Below, piece by piece: positions 56,143 through 64,000 of a stretch of 64,000 bases of DNA (its first letter is position 1; each line of letters starts with the position of its first letter). Source of the stretch: UBA668 sp039796575. Its GTDB lineage: Bacteria > Actinomycetota > Acidimicrobiia > Acidimicrobiales > Ilumatobacteraceae. The stretch covers positions 149,884-213,883 of the forward strand of contig JBDKJP010000016.1 in assembly GCA_039796575.1 (NCBI GenBank). Reading direction: 5' to 3'. The translations under genes and the position numbers were made by a program. The notes beneath the pieces were generated by a model. The model made no database searches and was not told the origin of the DNA. It saw only the letters and a program-made list of their open reading frames with translations.

Positions 56143-57027
56143 ATGCCCCATGATCTGCAGTTCGGTTGGTTGAGCCCCGTCATCGGCAACCGGTGGAGCG
56201 ACCACCAGCCCATCGTCGTGTACCAGGACCAGCACATCCTGCCGACCGCGCTGCCGCACTTCGATTCGCTGTGGATCGCCGACCACTTCTACGGCTTCGA
56301 CGCGAAGACCGACCCGTTCATGGAGGCGTGGACCACGCTCACCTGGTTGGCCGCGCGCCACCCGAACGTCGGGCTGTGCCACCACGTGCTCGGCCACGGC
56401 TACCGACCGCCCGCGCTCACCGCGAAGATGGCCGCCACCCTGCAGGTGCTGTCGGGCGGCCGGTTCGTGCTCGGCATCGGCGCCGGCTGGCGCGACGACG
56501 AGTACCGCGCCTACGGCTACGACTTCCCGAAGCCGTCGGTGCGCTTCGCGCAGCTCGAGGAGCTCATCACGATCTGCCGGCTGATGTGGACCGAGGACGA
56601 GCCGTCGTTCGAGGGCGCCCACTTCCGCATCGAGGGCGCCTCGGCGCCGCCGCTGCCCGACCCGGTGCCGCGCATCTGCATCGGCGCGTCGGGCGAGCAG
56701 ATCGGTCTGCCGATGGTCGGCCGTCTCGCCGACCGGTGGAACTGCTGGTTCCGCGGCGACGACGACTGGAACCGTCGCAAGGGCATCGTGCACGCAGCCG
56801 CCGAGAAGGCGGGACGCGATCCGGGCGACATCGAGATCTCCAACACCGTCGAGCGGCCGCTCCCCGAGAGCGACGCCGACTCGGCCGCGCTCGTCGAGCT
56901 GCTCGAGCACCGACGGTCGTTGGGGGTCACCCACTTCGTGATGGACTTCGGCAACCCCCGATCCACCGAGCCGGTGCTGCGGTTCGCCGAACAGGTCATC
57001 GCACCGATGAAGGCCGGCACGGCATGA
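56143..57027 (+). CDS. LLM-class (luciferase-like) F420- or flavin-dependent oxidoreductase
   Basis: 294 aa TIM-barrel protein. It has the luciferase-like pattern: SLWIADHFYGFD near residue 40, TLTWLAARHPNVGLCHHVLG, TLQVLSGGRFVLGIGAGWRDDEYRAYGYDF near 105-135 and ICIGASGEQIGLPMV. The GAGW motif is the hallmark of F420-dependent members in Actinobacteria. It likely transfers hydride between F420 and an organic substrate or acts as an FMNH2 monooxygenase. The stop overlaps the start of the acetyltransferase gene by 4 nt, so both are produced together. Confidence 0.9.
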   Translation: MPHDLQFGWLSPVIGNRWSDHQPIVVYQDQHILPTALPHFDSLWIADHFYGFDAKTDPFMEAWTTLTWLAARHPNVGLCHHVLGHGYRPPALTAKMAATLQVLSGGRFVLGIGAGWRDDEYRAYGYDFPKPSVRFAQLEELITICRLMWTEDEPSFEGAHFRIEGASAPPLPDPVPRICIGASGEQIGLPMVGRLADRWNCWFRGDDDWNRRKGIVHAAAEKAGRDPGDIEISNTVERPLPESDADSAALVELLEHRRSLGVTHFVMDFGNPRSTEPVLRFAEQVIAPMKAGTA

Positions 57028-58232
57028 GCATCGACGTGAGGCCGACCGCCGAGCACGAACTGCGGGCGGTCGCCGACACCACTCGCATCGCGCTGCTGTT
57101 CCCACCGGTCGACGACGCCGAGTGGGAGAGGTGGCAGCCGGGCTGGATCCGCGAGCACCTGTCGGTGTCGGCGTGGGACGGCGACCGGTGCGTGGGGCAC
57201 GCGGGTTCGTTCGAGTTCGAGACGCTGGTGCCCGGTGGGGCCTGGCTGCCCACGTCGGGCGTCACCCGTGTCGGCGTGCTGCCCACGCACATCCGTCGTG
57301 GCGTGCTGACGCGCATGATCCGTCGGCTGCTCGACGACCACCGCGACAGCGGCAAGGTGATCGCCAGCCTGCGCGCGAGCGAGGCACCGATCTACGGTCG
57401 GTTCGGGTTCGGACTGGCGGGCGAAGCCGTGGGTGTGGCCATCGACACCGCGAAGGTGCGTCCGGTGCGCGGCGCCGCACCCGGATCGATGCGGCTGCTG
57501 ACGAAGGACGAACTGCTCGAGGTGACACCGGGCGTGTACCGCCGAGCCGCGCACCGGCCCGGCGCCATCGCCCGCTCCGACTTCTTCTGGTCGCGCGTGT
57601 TGAAGAGCACCATCGAGGGAGGCTCCGCCAGCTTCGTCGCGGTGCACACGTCACCGGACGGGGTCGACGACGGCTACGTGCTGTACAGCATCGCCTGGGA
57701 GGAACGCACGCTCAGCGACAACGGTGGCGTGTGCACCCTGGTCGACCTGTTCGGTGCGTCGCCCGAGGTGGAGCTCGCGCTGTGGGACTACATGGTGCAC
57801 CTCAGCCTCATCCACACCATCGAGGCCGAGAACCGACCCATCGACGACCCGGTGCGCAACGCCGTCCCCGACCGCCGCGGCTATCAGGTGCGGCGACGCT
57901 GGGACGAGCAGTGGGTGCGGTTGCTGCGGGTGGAGGAAGCGCTCTCGGCTCGTTCGTTCGCCGACGGCGCCGCCGTCACCATCGCGGTCGACGACCCGTG
58001 GTACCCCGACAACTGCGGCACGTTCCACCTCGGCGCGGCAGGGGTGCGCCGTGTCGACGAACCCGCGGAGCTGCACGCCCCCATCGCCGCACTGTCGGCC
58101 GCCTACTTCGGCGCGGTGTCGTGGCGCGACCTGATGGTGACCGGCGGCGTCACCGGCGCGGCCGATGCAGCGGCCCGCGCCGACGTGCTGTTCGCCACCC
58201 ACCCGACCACCTGGTCGGGCACGTTCTTCTAG
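57024..58232 (+). CDS. Eis-like GNAT acetyltransferase
   Basis: 402 aa, the length of the Eis (enhanced intracellular survival) family. N-terminal GNAT domain with VTRVGVLPTHIRRGVLTRM (acetyl-CoA pyrophosphate loop) and IYGRFGFGLAG, a central second GNAT-like domain, and a C-terminal SCP2-like domain ending in Phe, whose carboxylate is catalytic in Eis. Eis enzymes acetylate aminoglycosides at several amines or lysine side chains of peptides. Whether this one confers resistance is unknown. Overlaps the LLM oxidoreductase gene; stop shares CTAG with the convergent cyclase-ATPase gene. Confidence 0.9.
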   Translation: MSIDVRPTAEHELRAVADTTRIALLFPPVDDAEWERWQPGWIREHLSVSAWDGDRCVGHAGSFEFETLVPGGAWLPTSGVTRVGVLPTHIRRGVLTRMIRRLLDDHRDSGKVIASLRASEAPIYGRFGFGLAGEAVGVAIDTAKVRPVRGAAPGSMRLLTKDELLEVTPGVYRRAAHRPGAIARSDFFWSRVLKSTIEGGSASFVAVHTSPDGVDDGYVLYSIAWEERTLSDNGGVCTLVDLFGASPEVELALWDYMVHLSLIHTIEAENRPIDDPVRNAVPDRRGYQVRRRWDEQWVRLLRVEEALSARSFADGAAVTIAVDDPWYPDNCGTFHLGAAGVRRVDEPAELHAPIAALSAAYFGAVSWRDLMVTGGVTGAADAAARADVLFATHPTTWSGTFF

Positions 58233-60931
58233 GCCTGGGCCACTTCGCCCAGCCATCCACGAGCGGCCTCGGCCGCCTCGCGCACCGAGGCGAACGGCGG
58301 CAGGAAGCCGGTGGAGAGCGACGGCGGCAACGCTCCGTCGGCGACCCGCCAGAGCGCGTGCTGCCACGGCGTGCGACGCGAGTACTCCAGCCGTTGCAGC
58401 AGGTCGAGCAGGCGTCGGGCCGCCGTCGGGTTGCTGGGGGCGAGCGTGATGGCGGCCGACACGAGCGGCTGGCCCACCACCGCATCGGCGGCCGGGCGGT
58501 CGGCCGTTGCGGCCAGTTCGTCGACCAGCACGATGGCGGCGTGTGATCGGGAGCCGCCGGCCGCGAGCGCGCCGGCGAGCGCGGCGATGCTGCGGCCGCG
58601 CACGCCGCTCGCGTGCGGCAAGTCACCCACGAGCTCGAGACCCAACTCCGCCTCGGCCCGCGCCACGTCGACGTCGCCCATCGCCAGGTGCGCCACCGAC
58701 GAGCAGCTCAACGCCGACGACGACCACCACGGATCGTCGCGCCAGCCGTAGTGACGCAACGCGGCCCCGTACCCGTCGATGGCGTCCTCGAACCGGCCGC
58801 CGAACAGCAGCAGGTCGGCGCGCATGTGCTGCAGCGTGCCGGCCCATGCCGTGCCGAGCGCCCGGTCGAGCTCGATCGCCGCGTCGAACTGCGCGAGGCC
58901 CCCGTTGCGACCGGCCACCAGCGCACCGAGGCCGGCGGCCAACGGGGTGAGCTCGTGCCCGGGCAGCTCGGCCACCAACGCTGCGACGCGGGCCATGCAC
59001 TCGGCCAGCACCGCCCATCGTTGCGCGGCCATCGCCGACGATGCCTCTGCCAACGCGTGGTCGAGCCGACCGGGCGCATCGGCGACGTGGTCGCGGCTCA
59101 TCGCCAGCCAGGCGCCGCCCTCCACCCCGCGCGACATGGTGAGCCAGGTGCCCGACATCGCGCGCGCCTGGCGAGACACCGCGTCGAGCTCGCCCACCGA
59201 GGCCGAGTACGACAGCGCCGCCACCAGATCGGGCATCCGTTGCTCGGCGGCGACGGCGCGGCGACCCGAGAGGTGTCGCTCCGCCGGCGTGCTGGCCTCG
59301 CACCACGCAAGGTGCCAGTCGCGGTGCGCACGTTGCGCACGCACCCACGTGTCGGAGCGCTCGGCATCGCGGGACGCCCAGGCGCGCACCGTCTCGAGCA
59401 GCCGGTAGCGGACGTCGCCCTGCTGTGCCTCCACCACGACGAGCGAGTGATCGACGAGCGACCGCAGGTTCGCGGCGACCACGTCGCGCGGCCCGTCGGG
59501 CTCGGCCAGCGCGTGCACGGTGTCGAGGTCGACCGGCGCACGACACGACGCGAGCACGGTGAGCACCACGCGCTCGGGTGGCTGCAGCCGCTCGGCGCTC
59601 CACGCCACCATCGCGTCGATCGACGACCACCGCCGGCCGCTGCCGCGACCGCCGGCCAACGCGAGGCCGCGCTGCAACTCGTCGACCATCGCGATGGGCG
59701 GCACGTGCTCGGCGTGGACGGCCGCGAGCTCGACCGCCAGCGGAAGGTGGTCGAGCTGTTCGCACATGCGATCGAGCGCGGCGAGCGACGCAGGGTCGGT
59801 GGGCACGTCGACACCGGCGTCCCGGGCACGGTCGAGGTACAGCTGCGTGGAACCGAGCACCCCACTCACGAGTGGCGCGTCGAGCGCGGGCACGCGCACC
59901 ACCACCTCACCATCGACGCCGAGCCGTTGCCGGCTGGTGGACAGCAGCGTGGGGCCCTCGATGTCGAGCAGCCGATCGGCCAGTTCGACCACTTCGTCGA
60001 ACACCGTGTCGGCGTTGTCGATGAACACCAGCGCGGCGCGCCCGCGCAACGCCGCCACGACGTCGTCGAGCGTGACCACGGTCTCGTTGCGCACGTCGAT
60101 GGCGGCGGCGAACGCCGAGGCGAGCGAGCCCTGTTCGAGCGCCGAGGCATCCAGCACGTGCACGCCGCCAGAGAACCGGTCGGCGACGCGGTGCAACGTG
60201 TGCAGCGCGAGCGACGACTTGCCCACGCCGCCGGCACCGGTGAGCGTGACCATCGGATGGTCGCGGAGCTGCTGGTCGACCCGCTCGAGCAGCAGGTCGC
60301 GCCCGATGAGCGACGACCGCAGCGGCGGCAGCCGCGTCTGACGTCCCTCGGTGCGCAGCGCCCGTTCGACGGGCTGCATGCCCTCACCGACGATCTCGAC
60401 GATCTCGTCGACACCGACGATGTCGCGCAACCGATGCAGCCCCCGCGAACGACCGGCGGCGCCGTCGGGCAGCCGGTGCTCGACCAGCGCCCAGGTCGAC
60501 GACGACACCAGCAGTTGATGGCCGTTGCCCGCGGCCATCAGCCGCGCGGTCTTCGCCAGGGTGGCACCGAGGAACTCGTCGCCGCGCACGTACGTGAGGC
60601 CGGTGTGGATGCCCATCCGCACGGCGATGTCGGCCCCCTCCGGCCATTCGCTGGCCTGGAGGCGGCGCTGGGCGGCGACGGCCATGGCCACGGCGGGCGG
60701 CGCAGCGTCGAACACCACGGCCATGCCGTCGCCGGCCGTGGAGAACACGCGCCCACCGAACTCGTCGGCCGCGGCGAAGAGGATGCCGTCGTGGCGGGTC
60801 TGCGCCACGCTCATCGGCCCCAGCGCGGCCTGCCATCGCCGGGTGGAGCCCTCGATGTCGGTGAACAGGAAGGTGAGGTCGCGCGGGACGCCGAGATCGG
60901 GCAGCACCGCCGACGTCGCCTCGTTCCCCAC
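58229..60931 (-). CDS. Class III adenylate/guanylate cyclase-like protein with AAA ATPase and TPR domains
   Basis: 900 aa. Cyclase homology domain at about residues 15-185 with metal Asp25 (FTDIEGST) and Asp68 (STAGDGMAV); the transition-state Asn expected in the NRAAR-like motif is Ala126 (TLAKTARL). An NB-ARC/AAA module follows with P-loop GAGGVGKSS (Lys238) and VFIDNADTV, then helical repeats to the end. Similar large proteins occur in mycobacteria, often with LuxR HTH domains, which this one lacks. Cyclic nucleotide synthesis is doubtful given Ala126; it may be a signalling ATPase. GTG start fixed by TACTGT 7 nt upstream. Convergent with the Eis-like gene through CTAG. Confidence 0.87.
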   Translation of the reverse strand: MGNEATSAVLPDLGVPRDLTFLFTDIEGSTRRWQAALGPMSVAQTRHDGILFAAADEFGGRVFSTAGDGMAVVFDAAPPAVAMAVAAQRRLQASEWPEGADIAVRMGIHTGLTYVRGDEFLGATLAKTARLMAAGNGHQLLVSSSTWALVEHRLPDGAAGRSRGLHRLRDIVGVDEIVEIVGEGMQPVERALRTEGRQTRLPPLRSSLIGRDLLLERVDQQLRDHPMVTLTGAGGVGKSSLALHTLHRVADRFSGGVHVLDASALEQGSLASAFAAAIDVRNETVVTLDDVVAALRGRAALVFIDNADTVFDEVVELADRLLDIEGPTLLSTSRQRLGVDGEVVVRVPALDAPLVSGVLGSTQLYLDRARDAGVDVPTDPASLAALDRMCEQLDHLPLAVELAAVHAEHVPPIAMVDELQRGLALAGGRGSGRRWSSIDAMVAWSAERLQPPERVVLTVLASCRAPVDLDTVHALAEPDGPRDVVAANLRSLVDHSLVVVEAQQGDVRYRLLETVRAWASRDAERSDTWVRAQRAHRDWHLAWCEASTPAERHLSGRRAVAAEQRMPDLVAALSYSASVGELDAVSRQARAMSGTWLTMSRGVEGGAWLAMSRDHVADAPGRLDHALAEASSAMAAQRWAVLAECMARVAALVAELPGHELTPLAAGLGALVAGRNGGLAQFDAAIELDRALGTAWAGTLQHMRADLLLFGGRFEDAIDGYGAALRHYGWRDDPWWSSSALSCSSVAHLAMGDVDVARAEAELGLELVGDLPHASGVRGRSIAALAGALAAGGSRSHAAIVLVDELAATADRPAADAVVGQPLVSAAITLAPSNPTAARRLLDLLQRLEYSRRTPWQHALWRVADGALPPSLSTGFLPPFASVREAAEAARGWLGEVAQA

Positions 60932-60938
60932 GCGCCCG

Positions 60939-60944
60939 ACAGTA
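60939..60944 (-). promoter_or_regulatory. -10 element TACTGT, leaderless start of cyclase-ATPase gene
   Basis: TACTGT on the minus strand, 7 nt, GTG at 60931. It rules out the in-frame ATG at 60964, which lies upstream of the box. Confidence 0.6.
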
Positions 60945-61007
60945 CCCCTCTCGGGACCTGTCATACTGCGGTCGACGACACCGCCCGAGGGACGGAGGGG
61001 GACCGGA

Positions 61008-62561
61008 ATGCACAGCCTCTGCAGAGGGGCTGCGCTGTGCATCGCCGCCACGGCGGCCATCGCATTCGCGCAGTCGGCCCAGGCATCGTCGACCAGCGCG
61101 CCGGCCACCGAGTGCACGCGCGGCACGTTCGCCGACTACCACCTGCAGGGCCAGCCCGGTGACCCTGGGAAGGGCCTCGACACGTTCCGGCTCAGCCAGC
61201 AATACCCCGACTCGATGCCGGAGCCCGAGGCGTTGCCGTGGGCCGACCTCGACGTGAGCACGATGTCCGACGACGTCGCGGCGACGTACATCGACGAGGT
61301 GTTCGCCTACGTGCTCGAGGGCAACCTCGACGTCGACTGGGTGGCGCAGGACAACGCCGTGCGCACCTGGTACCACGCGCCGTGGCTCGACGCAACGAAG
61401 TTCGGACGCGAGTACCTGCACGGCCTGACGCGCGAACGCGACGCGCAACCGTTGACGCTCGCACCCACGCAGACCGAGCTCGCCCAGACCTGGTCGATCG
61501 GCGCGTTCAACGCGCCGGGTGGATGGGCCATCGGCCAGATGTGGTGCAACCCGGACGCGCCCGACCCCGATCAGCTGCGCGCCGACCCGACGAAACCGAA
61601 CTCGTTGCCCGACGGCACGGTGATCTACAAGCTGCTGTTCACCACGGCCGACGCGACGCAGGTGCCGTTGCTGGAGGGCACCAAGGAATGGCAGGCCGAC
61701 ATCGCCGACCTGCCGCCGGCCACCGGTGGCTCCACCACCACGGTCGCCGATCCGCCGCGGTCGACGGGCACGGTGCACCTCATCCAGATCGACGTCGCGG
61801 TGCGCGACGACCGCCTGCCGCTCGGCTGGGCGTTCGGCACGTTCGCGCACGTCGCTGGATCGGGCGGCGTGTGGAACGACATGGTGCCCGTCGGGCTGCA
61901 GTGGGGCAATGACCCCGGCCTCACCCCGGCGATGCAGGCGGCCGGCCAGCAGCCGGTCGACCAGTGGATCAACCCGACGTTCCTCGAGGAGATCGCACGC
62001 TTCGACACCGAGCCGAGCGCGCCGCAGGCCGGCACCGCCCCCGACCGCTACTTCGGGCATCTCGGATGGGCTGGCCGTCTGGCCGGGCCGCTCGACAACC
62101 CGATGTCGAGCTGCATGTCGTGCCACATGACGGCCGGCGTACCGGCCGTGCCCATCGTGCCGTCGTCGAACGCCACCGACCGCGTGCGGCTCGCGTGGTT
62201 CGTCGACACACCGAGCGGCGTCGCGTACTCGCCGGTGATGACCGACACGACCGGCACGTTCGTGCGCACGTCCACCGACTACTCGCTGCAGCTGTCGATG
62301 GGCGTCGGCAACTTCCTCGCCGCGAACTGCCGCGCCGAGGTCACCCGCGAGGTCGTGTCACCGCGTGGGCCCGATCGTGCGTCGCCGCTCGAGGAGGCGC
62401 AGGCGTTGTGCGACGAGATCGTCACCGCCGCGTCCGCGGCCTCGAGCTCGGGCATCTCGAAGTGGTGGCTCGTCGTGGCCGCCCTCGGCGGCTTCGCGGT
62501 CGCCACCGTCATCGGCCGTCGCCGCGGCGCCGGACGTACCACCCAAGGAGCAACGACATGA
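61008..62561 (+). CDS. Exported one-heme c-type cytochrome-like protein with C-terminal anchor
   Basis: 517 aa. Signal peptide ending near AQSAQASS, a large extracytoplasmic domain, a single heme c attachment motif CMSCH (Cys369, Cys372, His373) followed by MTAGVP, and a C-terminal helix WWLVVAALGGFAVATVIG with RRRG, which anchors it with the heme domain outside. Two further cysteine-containing segments (MWCNPD, NCRAEV) are present. I recognise the heme site but not the family; the 350 residues before it look like a beta-rich oxidoreductase or binding domain. A GGAGGGG ribosome site precedes the ATG. Co-translated with the SnoaL-like protein that follows. Confidence 0.8.
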   Translation: MHSLCRGAALCIAATAAIAFAQSAQASSTSAPATECTRGTFADYHLQGQPGDPGKGLDTFRLSQQYPDSMPEPEALPWADLDVSTMSDDVAATYIDEVFAYVLEGNLDVDWVAQDNAVRTWYHAPWLDATKFGREYLHGLTRERDAQPLTLAPTQTELAQTWSIGAFNAPGGWAIGQMWCNPDAPDPDQLRADPTKPNSLPDGTVIYKLLFTTADATQVPLLEGTKEWQADIADLPPATGGSTTTVADPPRSTGTVHLIQIDVAVRDDRLPLGWAFGTFAHVAGSGGVWNDMVPVGLQWGNDPGLTPAMQAAGQQPVDQWINPTFLEEIARFDTEPSAPQAGTAPDRYFGHLGWAGRLAGPLDNPMSSCMSCHMTAGVPAVPIVPSSNATDRVRLAWFVDTPSGVAYSPVMTDTTGTFVRTSTDYSLQLSMGVGNFLAANCRAEVTREVVSPRGPDRASPLEEAQALCDEIVTAASAASSSGISKWWLVVAALGGFAVATVIGRRRGAGRTTQGATT

Positions 62562-63016
62562 CCGACACACCCGACATTCCCACCTCCGGACCACACTCGG
62601 CACTCGACCAGGTGATGCAGTTCTTCGAGCTGGTCTTCAGCGGTGCACCCACCGACCCGCCCACCAGGGAGGCGGAGATCGAGGCGATGATCACCGCCGC
62701 GCTGTCGTCGGGGTACACCTACAACGGCCAACCCGGGAAGGCCGCCGATCTGGTGAAGTTCCGCGCGTGGCTGCTGTCGACCTACCCGACGATGGTGTTC
62801 CGCGTGCAGAGTGCCATCACCGCGCCGATCGGCGTCTCGAGCACCACGGCACCCACCACCGGCGTGGCCATCAGCTGGCGCGTCGACGGCACCGACAAGG
62901 CCGGCAAGCAGTGGTACCTCGAAGGCATGAACCTGGTGAGCGTGGTGAACGGCCAGGCCACCACGAACAACCAGCTCGGCGACGCCGGCCACGGCTGGAA
63001 GGCCGTCGGCACCTAG
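62558..63016 (+). CDS. SnoaL/NTF2-like protein
   Basis: 152 aa, cytosolic. It shows the cone-shaped NTF2-like pattern: helix LDQVMQFFELVFSG, EAEIEAMITAALSSGYTYNG, VKFRAWLLSTYP, and a beta-sheet ending WYLEGMNLVSVVNGQ. SnoaL-like proteins are small isomerases, cyclases or ligand carriers; catalytic residues cannot be assigned here. The ATG overlaps the cytochrome-like stop (ATGA) with AAGGAG upstream, so the two proteins are made together though on opposite sides of the membrane. The stop shares CTAG with the kinase gene. Confidence 0.72.
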   Translation: MTDTPDIPTSGPHSALDQVMQFFELVFSGAPTDPPTREAEIEAMITAALSSGYTYNGQPGKAADLVKFRAWLLSTYPTMVFRVQSAITAPIGVSSTTAPTTGVAISWRVDGTDKAGKQWYLEGMNLVSVVNGQATTNNQLGDAGHGWKAVGT

Positions 63017-63927
63017 CGACCGGGTCGCCAGGCGTCGCCGAGCTCGGCCCGCGAGGGCGGGTTCGCCCCGGCACGGGTGCAGTTGACGGCCGCCACCTGC
63101 ACACCGGCCACCACGGCTGCCTCGACGGCGGCATGGTCGGCGAGGTCGCGACGACCGAGACCGGCCTGGTGCCACCACGCAGCGAACGCGCCACCGAACG
63201 AGTCGCCCGCGCCGATGGTGTCGACCACCGAGACCTTCGGCACCGGCACCTCGAGGCGCGTGCCGTCGGGGAAGTGCACCTTCGTGCTGTGCCCGCCGTC
63301 GGTGTGCAGCACCACGGCGCCGGTGGTCAGCAGGTCGGCCACCGCCACCGCATGGTCACCGGGGGCGATGAACTCGAGGTCGTCGGTGCTGACCTTCACC
63401 GCGTCGGCGCGGGCCGCCATGCGCGCGAGCCGAGCGAGGTAGCCGGCACGATCGGGGGTGACGCGCGGGCGGCAGTTCGGGTCGAGCAGCACGAGCACGT
63501 CGTCGCGTGCTCCGGCCGTGAGCGCCTCGAGGTCGGCGCCCATCGGTTCGAGCACCATGCCCAACGTGCCGACGTGGAAGACCCGGGTGGAGCGGGGCAG
63601 CTCGCCCACCCCGCCGAGCGGCGCCGACGTGTCGGAGAGGTAGAAGCGGTAGCTGGCGGAGCGCGACTCGTCGAGCTCCGCGGCGGCCAACGTGGTGGGC
63701 AGTTCAGTGAAGTGCACCAGCGAGTCGTCGACGTGGTCGGCGACCAGTTGGTCGTGCAGCAGTCGTCCGAAGCGGTCGCGCGACAACGCGCCCATGAACG
63801 CGACGGGTGAGCCGAGCCGACCGATCGTCCGTGCCGCGTTGAACGGCCCGCCGCCCAACTTCGCCGCGACCGAACCCGTCGGGTCGATCACCAGGTCGAC
63901 CAGCGCTTCTCCACCCACGACGATCAC
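63013..63927 (-). CDS. PfkB-family carbohydrate kinase (fructokinase-like)
   Basis: 304 aa ribokinase-fold kinase. N-terminal VVGGEALVDLV, GGGPFNAARTIGRLG (substrate loop), NCRPRVT, and the C-terminal DTIGAGDSFGGAFAAWW with the catalytic Asp. These kinases phosphorylate fructose, ribose, 2-keto-3-deoxygluconate or nucleosides; this loop pattern is nearest fructokinase-like proteins, which is not proof. GTG 63927 is chosen because TAGCCT lies 7 nt upstream and the protein then begins at the conserved strand; the earlier GTG 63948 would precede the transcript start. Divergent from the truncated gene at the window end. Confidence 0.9.
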   Translation of the reverse strand: MIVVGGEALVDLVIDPTGSVAAKLGGGPFNAARTIGRLGSPVAFMGALSRDRFGRLLHDQLVADHVDDSLVHFTELPTTLAAAELDESRSASYRFYLSDTSAPLGGVGELPRSTRVFHVGTLGMVLEPMGADLEALTAGARDDVLVLLDPNCRPRVTPDRAGYLARLARMAARADAVKVSTDDLEFIAPGDHAVAVADLLTTGAVVLHTDGGHSTKVHFPDGTRLEVPVPKVSVVDTIGAGDSFGGAFAAWWHQAGLGRRDLADHAAVEAAVVAGVQVAAVNCTRAGANPPSRAELGDAWRPGR

Positions 63928-63934
63928 GTCCGGC

Positions 63935-63940
63935 AGGCTA
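63935..63940 (-). promoter_or_regulatory. -10 element TAGCCT, leaderless start of PfkB kinase
   Basis: TAGCCT on the minus strand, 7 nt, GTG at 63927. It overlaps by two bases the -10 box of the divergent gene. Confidence 0.6.
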
Positions 63941-63944
63941 CTGT
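63939..63944 (+). promoter_or_regulatory. -10 element TACTGT, leaderless start of the last gene
   Basis: TACTGT, 6 nt, ATG at 63951. Overlaps the kinase -10 box, so the two promoters cannot easily be occupied together. Confidence 0.58.
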
Positions 63945-63950
63945 GCACGC

Positions 63951-64000
63951 ATGTCCGATCTCGTCCGCACGCTGCTCCTGTGCGGGCTCCTCAGCGGCAC
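63951..64000 (+). CDS. Start of a truncated gene, probably exported protein
   Basis: Only the first 16 codons are present: MSDLVRTLLLCGLLSG, then the window ends. The hydrophobic run could be the start of a signal peptide, a membrane helix or a cytosolic beta strand. A TACTGT box 6 nt upstream supports the ATG. Nothing further can be said. Confidence 0.5.
   Translation, partial: MSDLVRTLLLCGLLSG

Noticed and set aside
58613..61162. 849-codon frame antisense to the cyclase-ATPase gene
   Set aside because: No recognisable domain; Arg/His/Leu-rich shadow of a protein with intact P-loop and cyclase motifs.

Overview
The window is a gene-dense, very GC-rich stretch of bacterial chromosome that reads as actinobacterial. 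It carries an Ino1-type inositol-phosphate synthase, a GatCAB amidotransferase, an F420-type luciferase-like oxidoreductase, an Eis-like acetyltransferase, a DUF222/HNH protein and Thr/Ala-rich lipoproteins. Many genes appear to be transcribed without a leader. I infer an Acidimicrobiia (Ilumatobacter-like) lineage; that placement rests on gene content only. No gap between genes exceeds about 225 bp. I see no rRNA, tRNA, CRISPR array, insertion sequence or prophage.

Layout. 0-7 kb: ino1 end, 5-formyl-THF cyclo-ligase, flavin reductase with a DUF3054 membrane protein, then a sulfur module (SQR-like flavoprotein, TusE/DsrC-like carrier, DsrE-like protein) behind a CsoR/CstR-type palindrome, a secreted protein and a Baeyer-Villiger-type monooxygenase. 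6.7-16.5 kb: ilvD, a GGDEF-EAL membrane protein, an M20 amidohydrolase, a lipoprotein and gatCAB. 16.6-24.9 kb: an alpha-galactoside locus in two divergent operons (binding protein, two permeases and GH36 alpha-galactosidase; DeoR regulator, MsmK-type ATPase and galT). 24.9-33.3 kb: enoyl-CoA hydratase, lgt, esterase, ferredoxin, TetR regulator, HD-GYP protein, M48 protease, DrrAB-type exporter and YbaK. 33.4-45.8 kb: a large indolepyruvate ferredoxin oxidoreductase-like protein, GH29 fucosidase, DUF2231, class III aminotransferase, DUF3592, M20 peptidase, acyl-CoA ligase, a degraded-looking esterase, a dual-specificity phosphatase and an ABC-F ATPase. 45.8-50 kb: small membrane protein, lipoprotein, DUF222/HNH, and an ECF sigma factor with a membrane beta-propeller partner. 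50-53.5 kb: a fused urease gamma/beta subunit, a divergent urease alpha subunit and an agmatine-deiminase-family enzyme, with no urease accessory genes. 53.5-64 kb: hotdog-like protein, second BVMO, LLM oxidoreductase, Eis-like acetyltransferase, cyclase-ATPase regulator, one-heme c-type protein with a SnoaL-like partner, PfkB kinase and a truncated gene.

Two modules stand out. The ureAB-ureC-deiminase operon keeps every urease nickel ligand but has a rewritten active-site flap and a His-rich N-terminus; it may act on a ureido compound such as N-carbamoylputrescine rather than urea. The SQR-like/TusE/DsrE operon looks like a sulfide or persulfide relay under CsoR-family control.

Across the window a TANNNT hexamer sits 6-7 nt upstream of at least 17 start codons. 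This points to pervasive leaderless transcription, fixes several start sites, and suggests an ATC start for the folate gene. Convergent genes commonly overlap at their ends, three times through a shared CTAG double stop.
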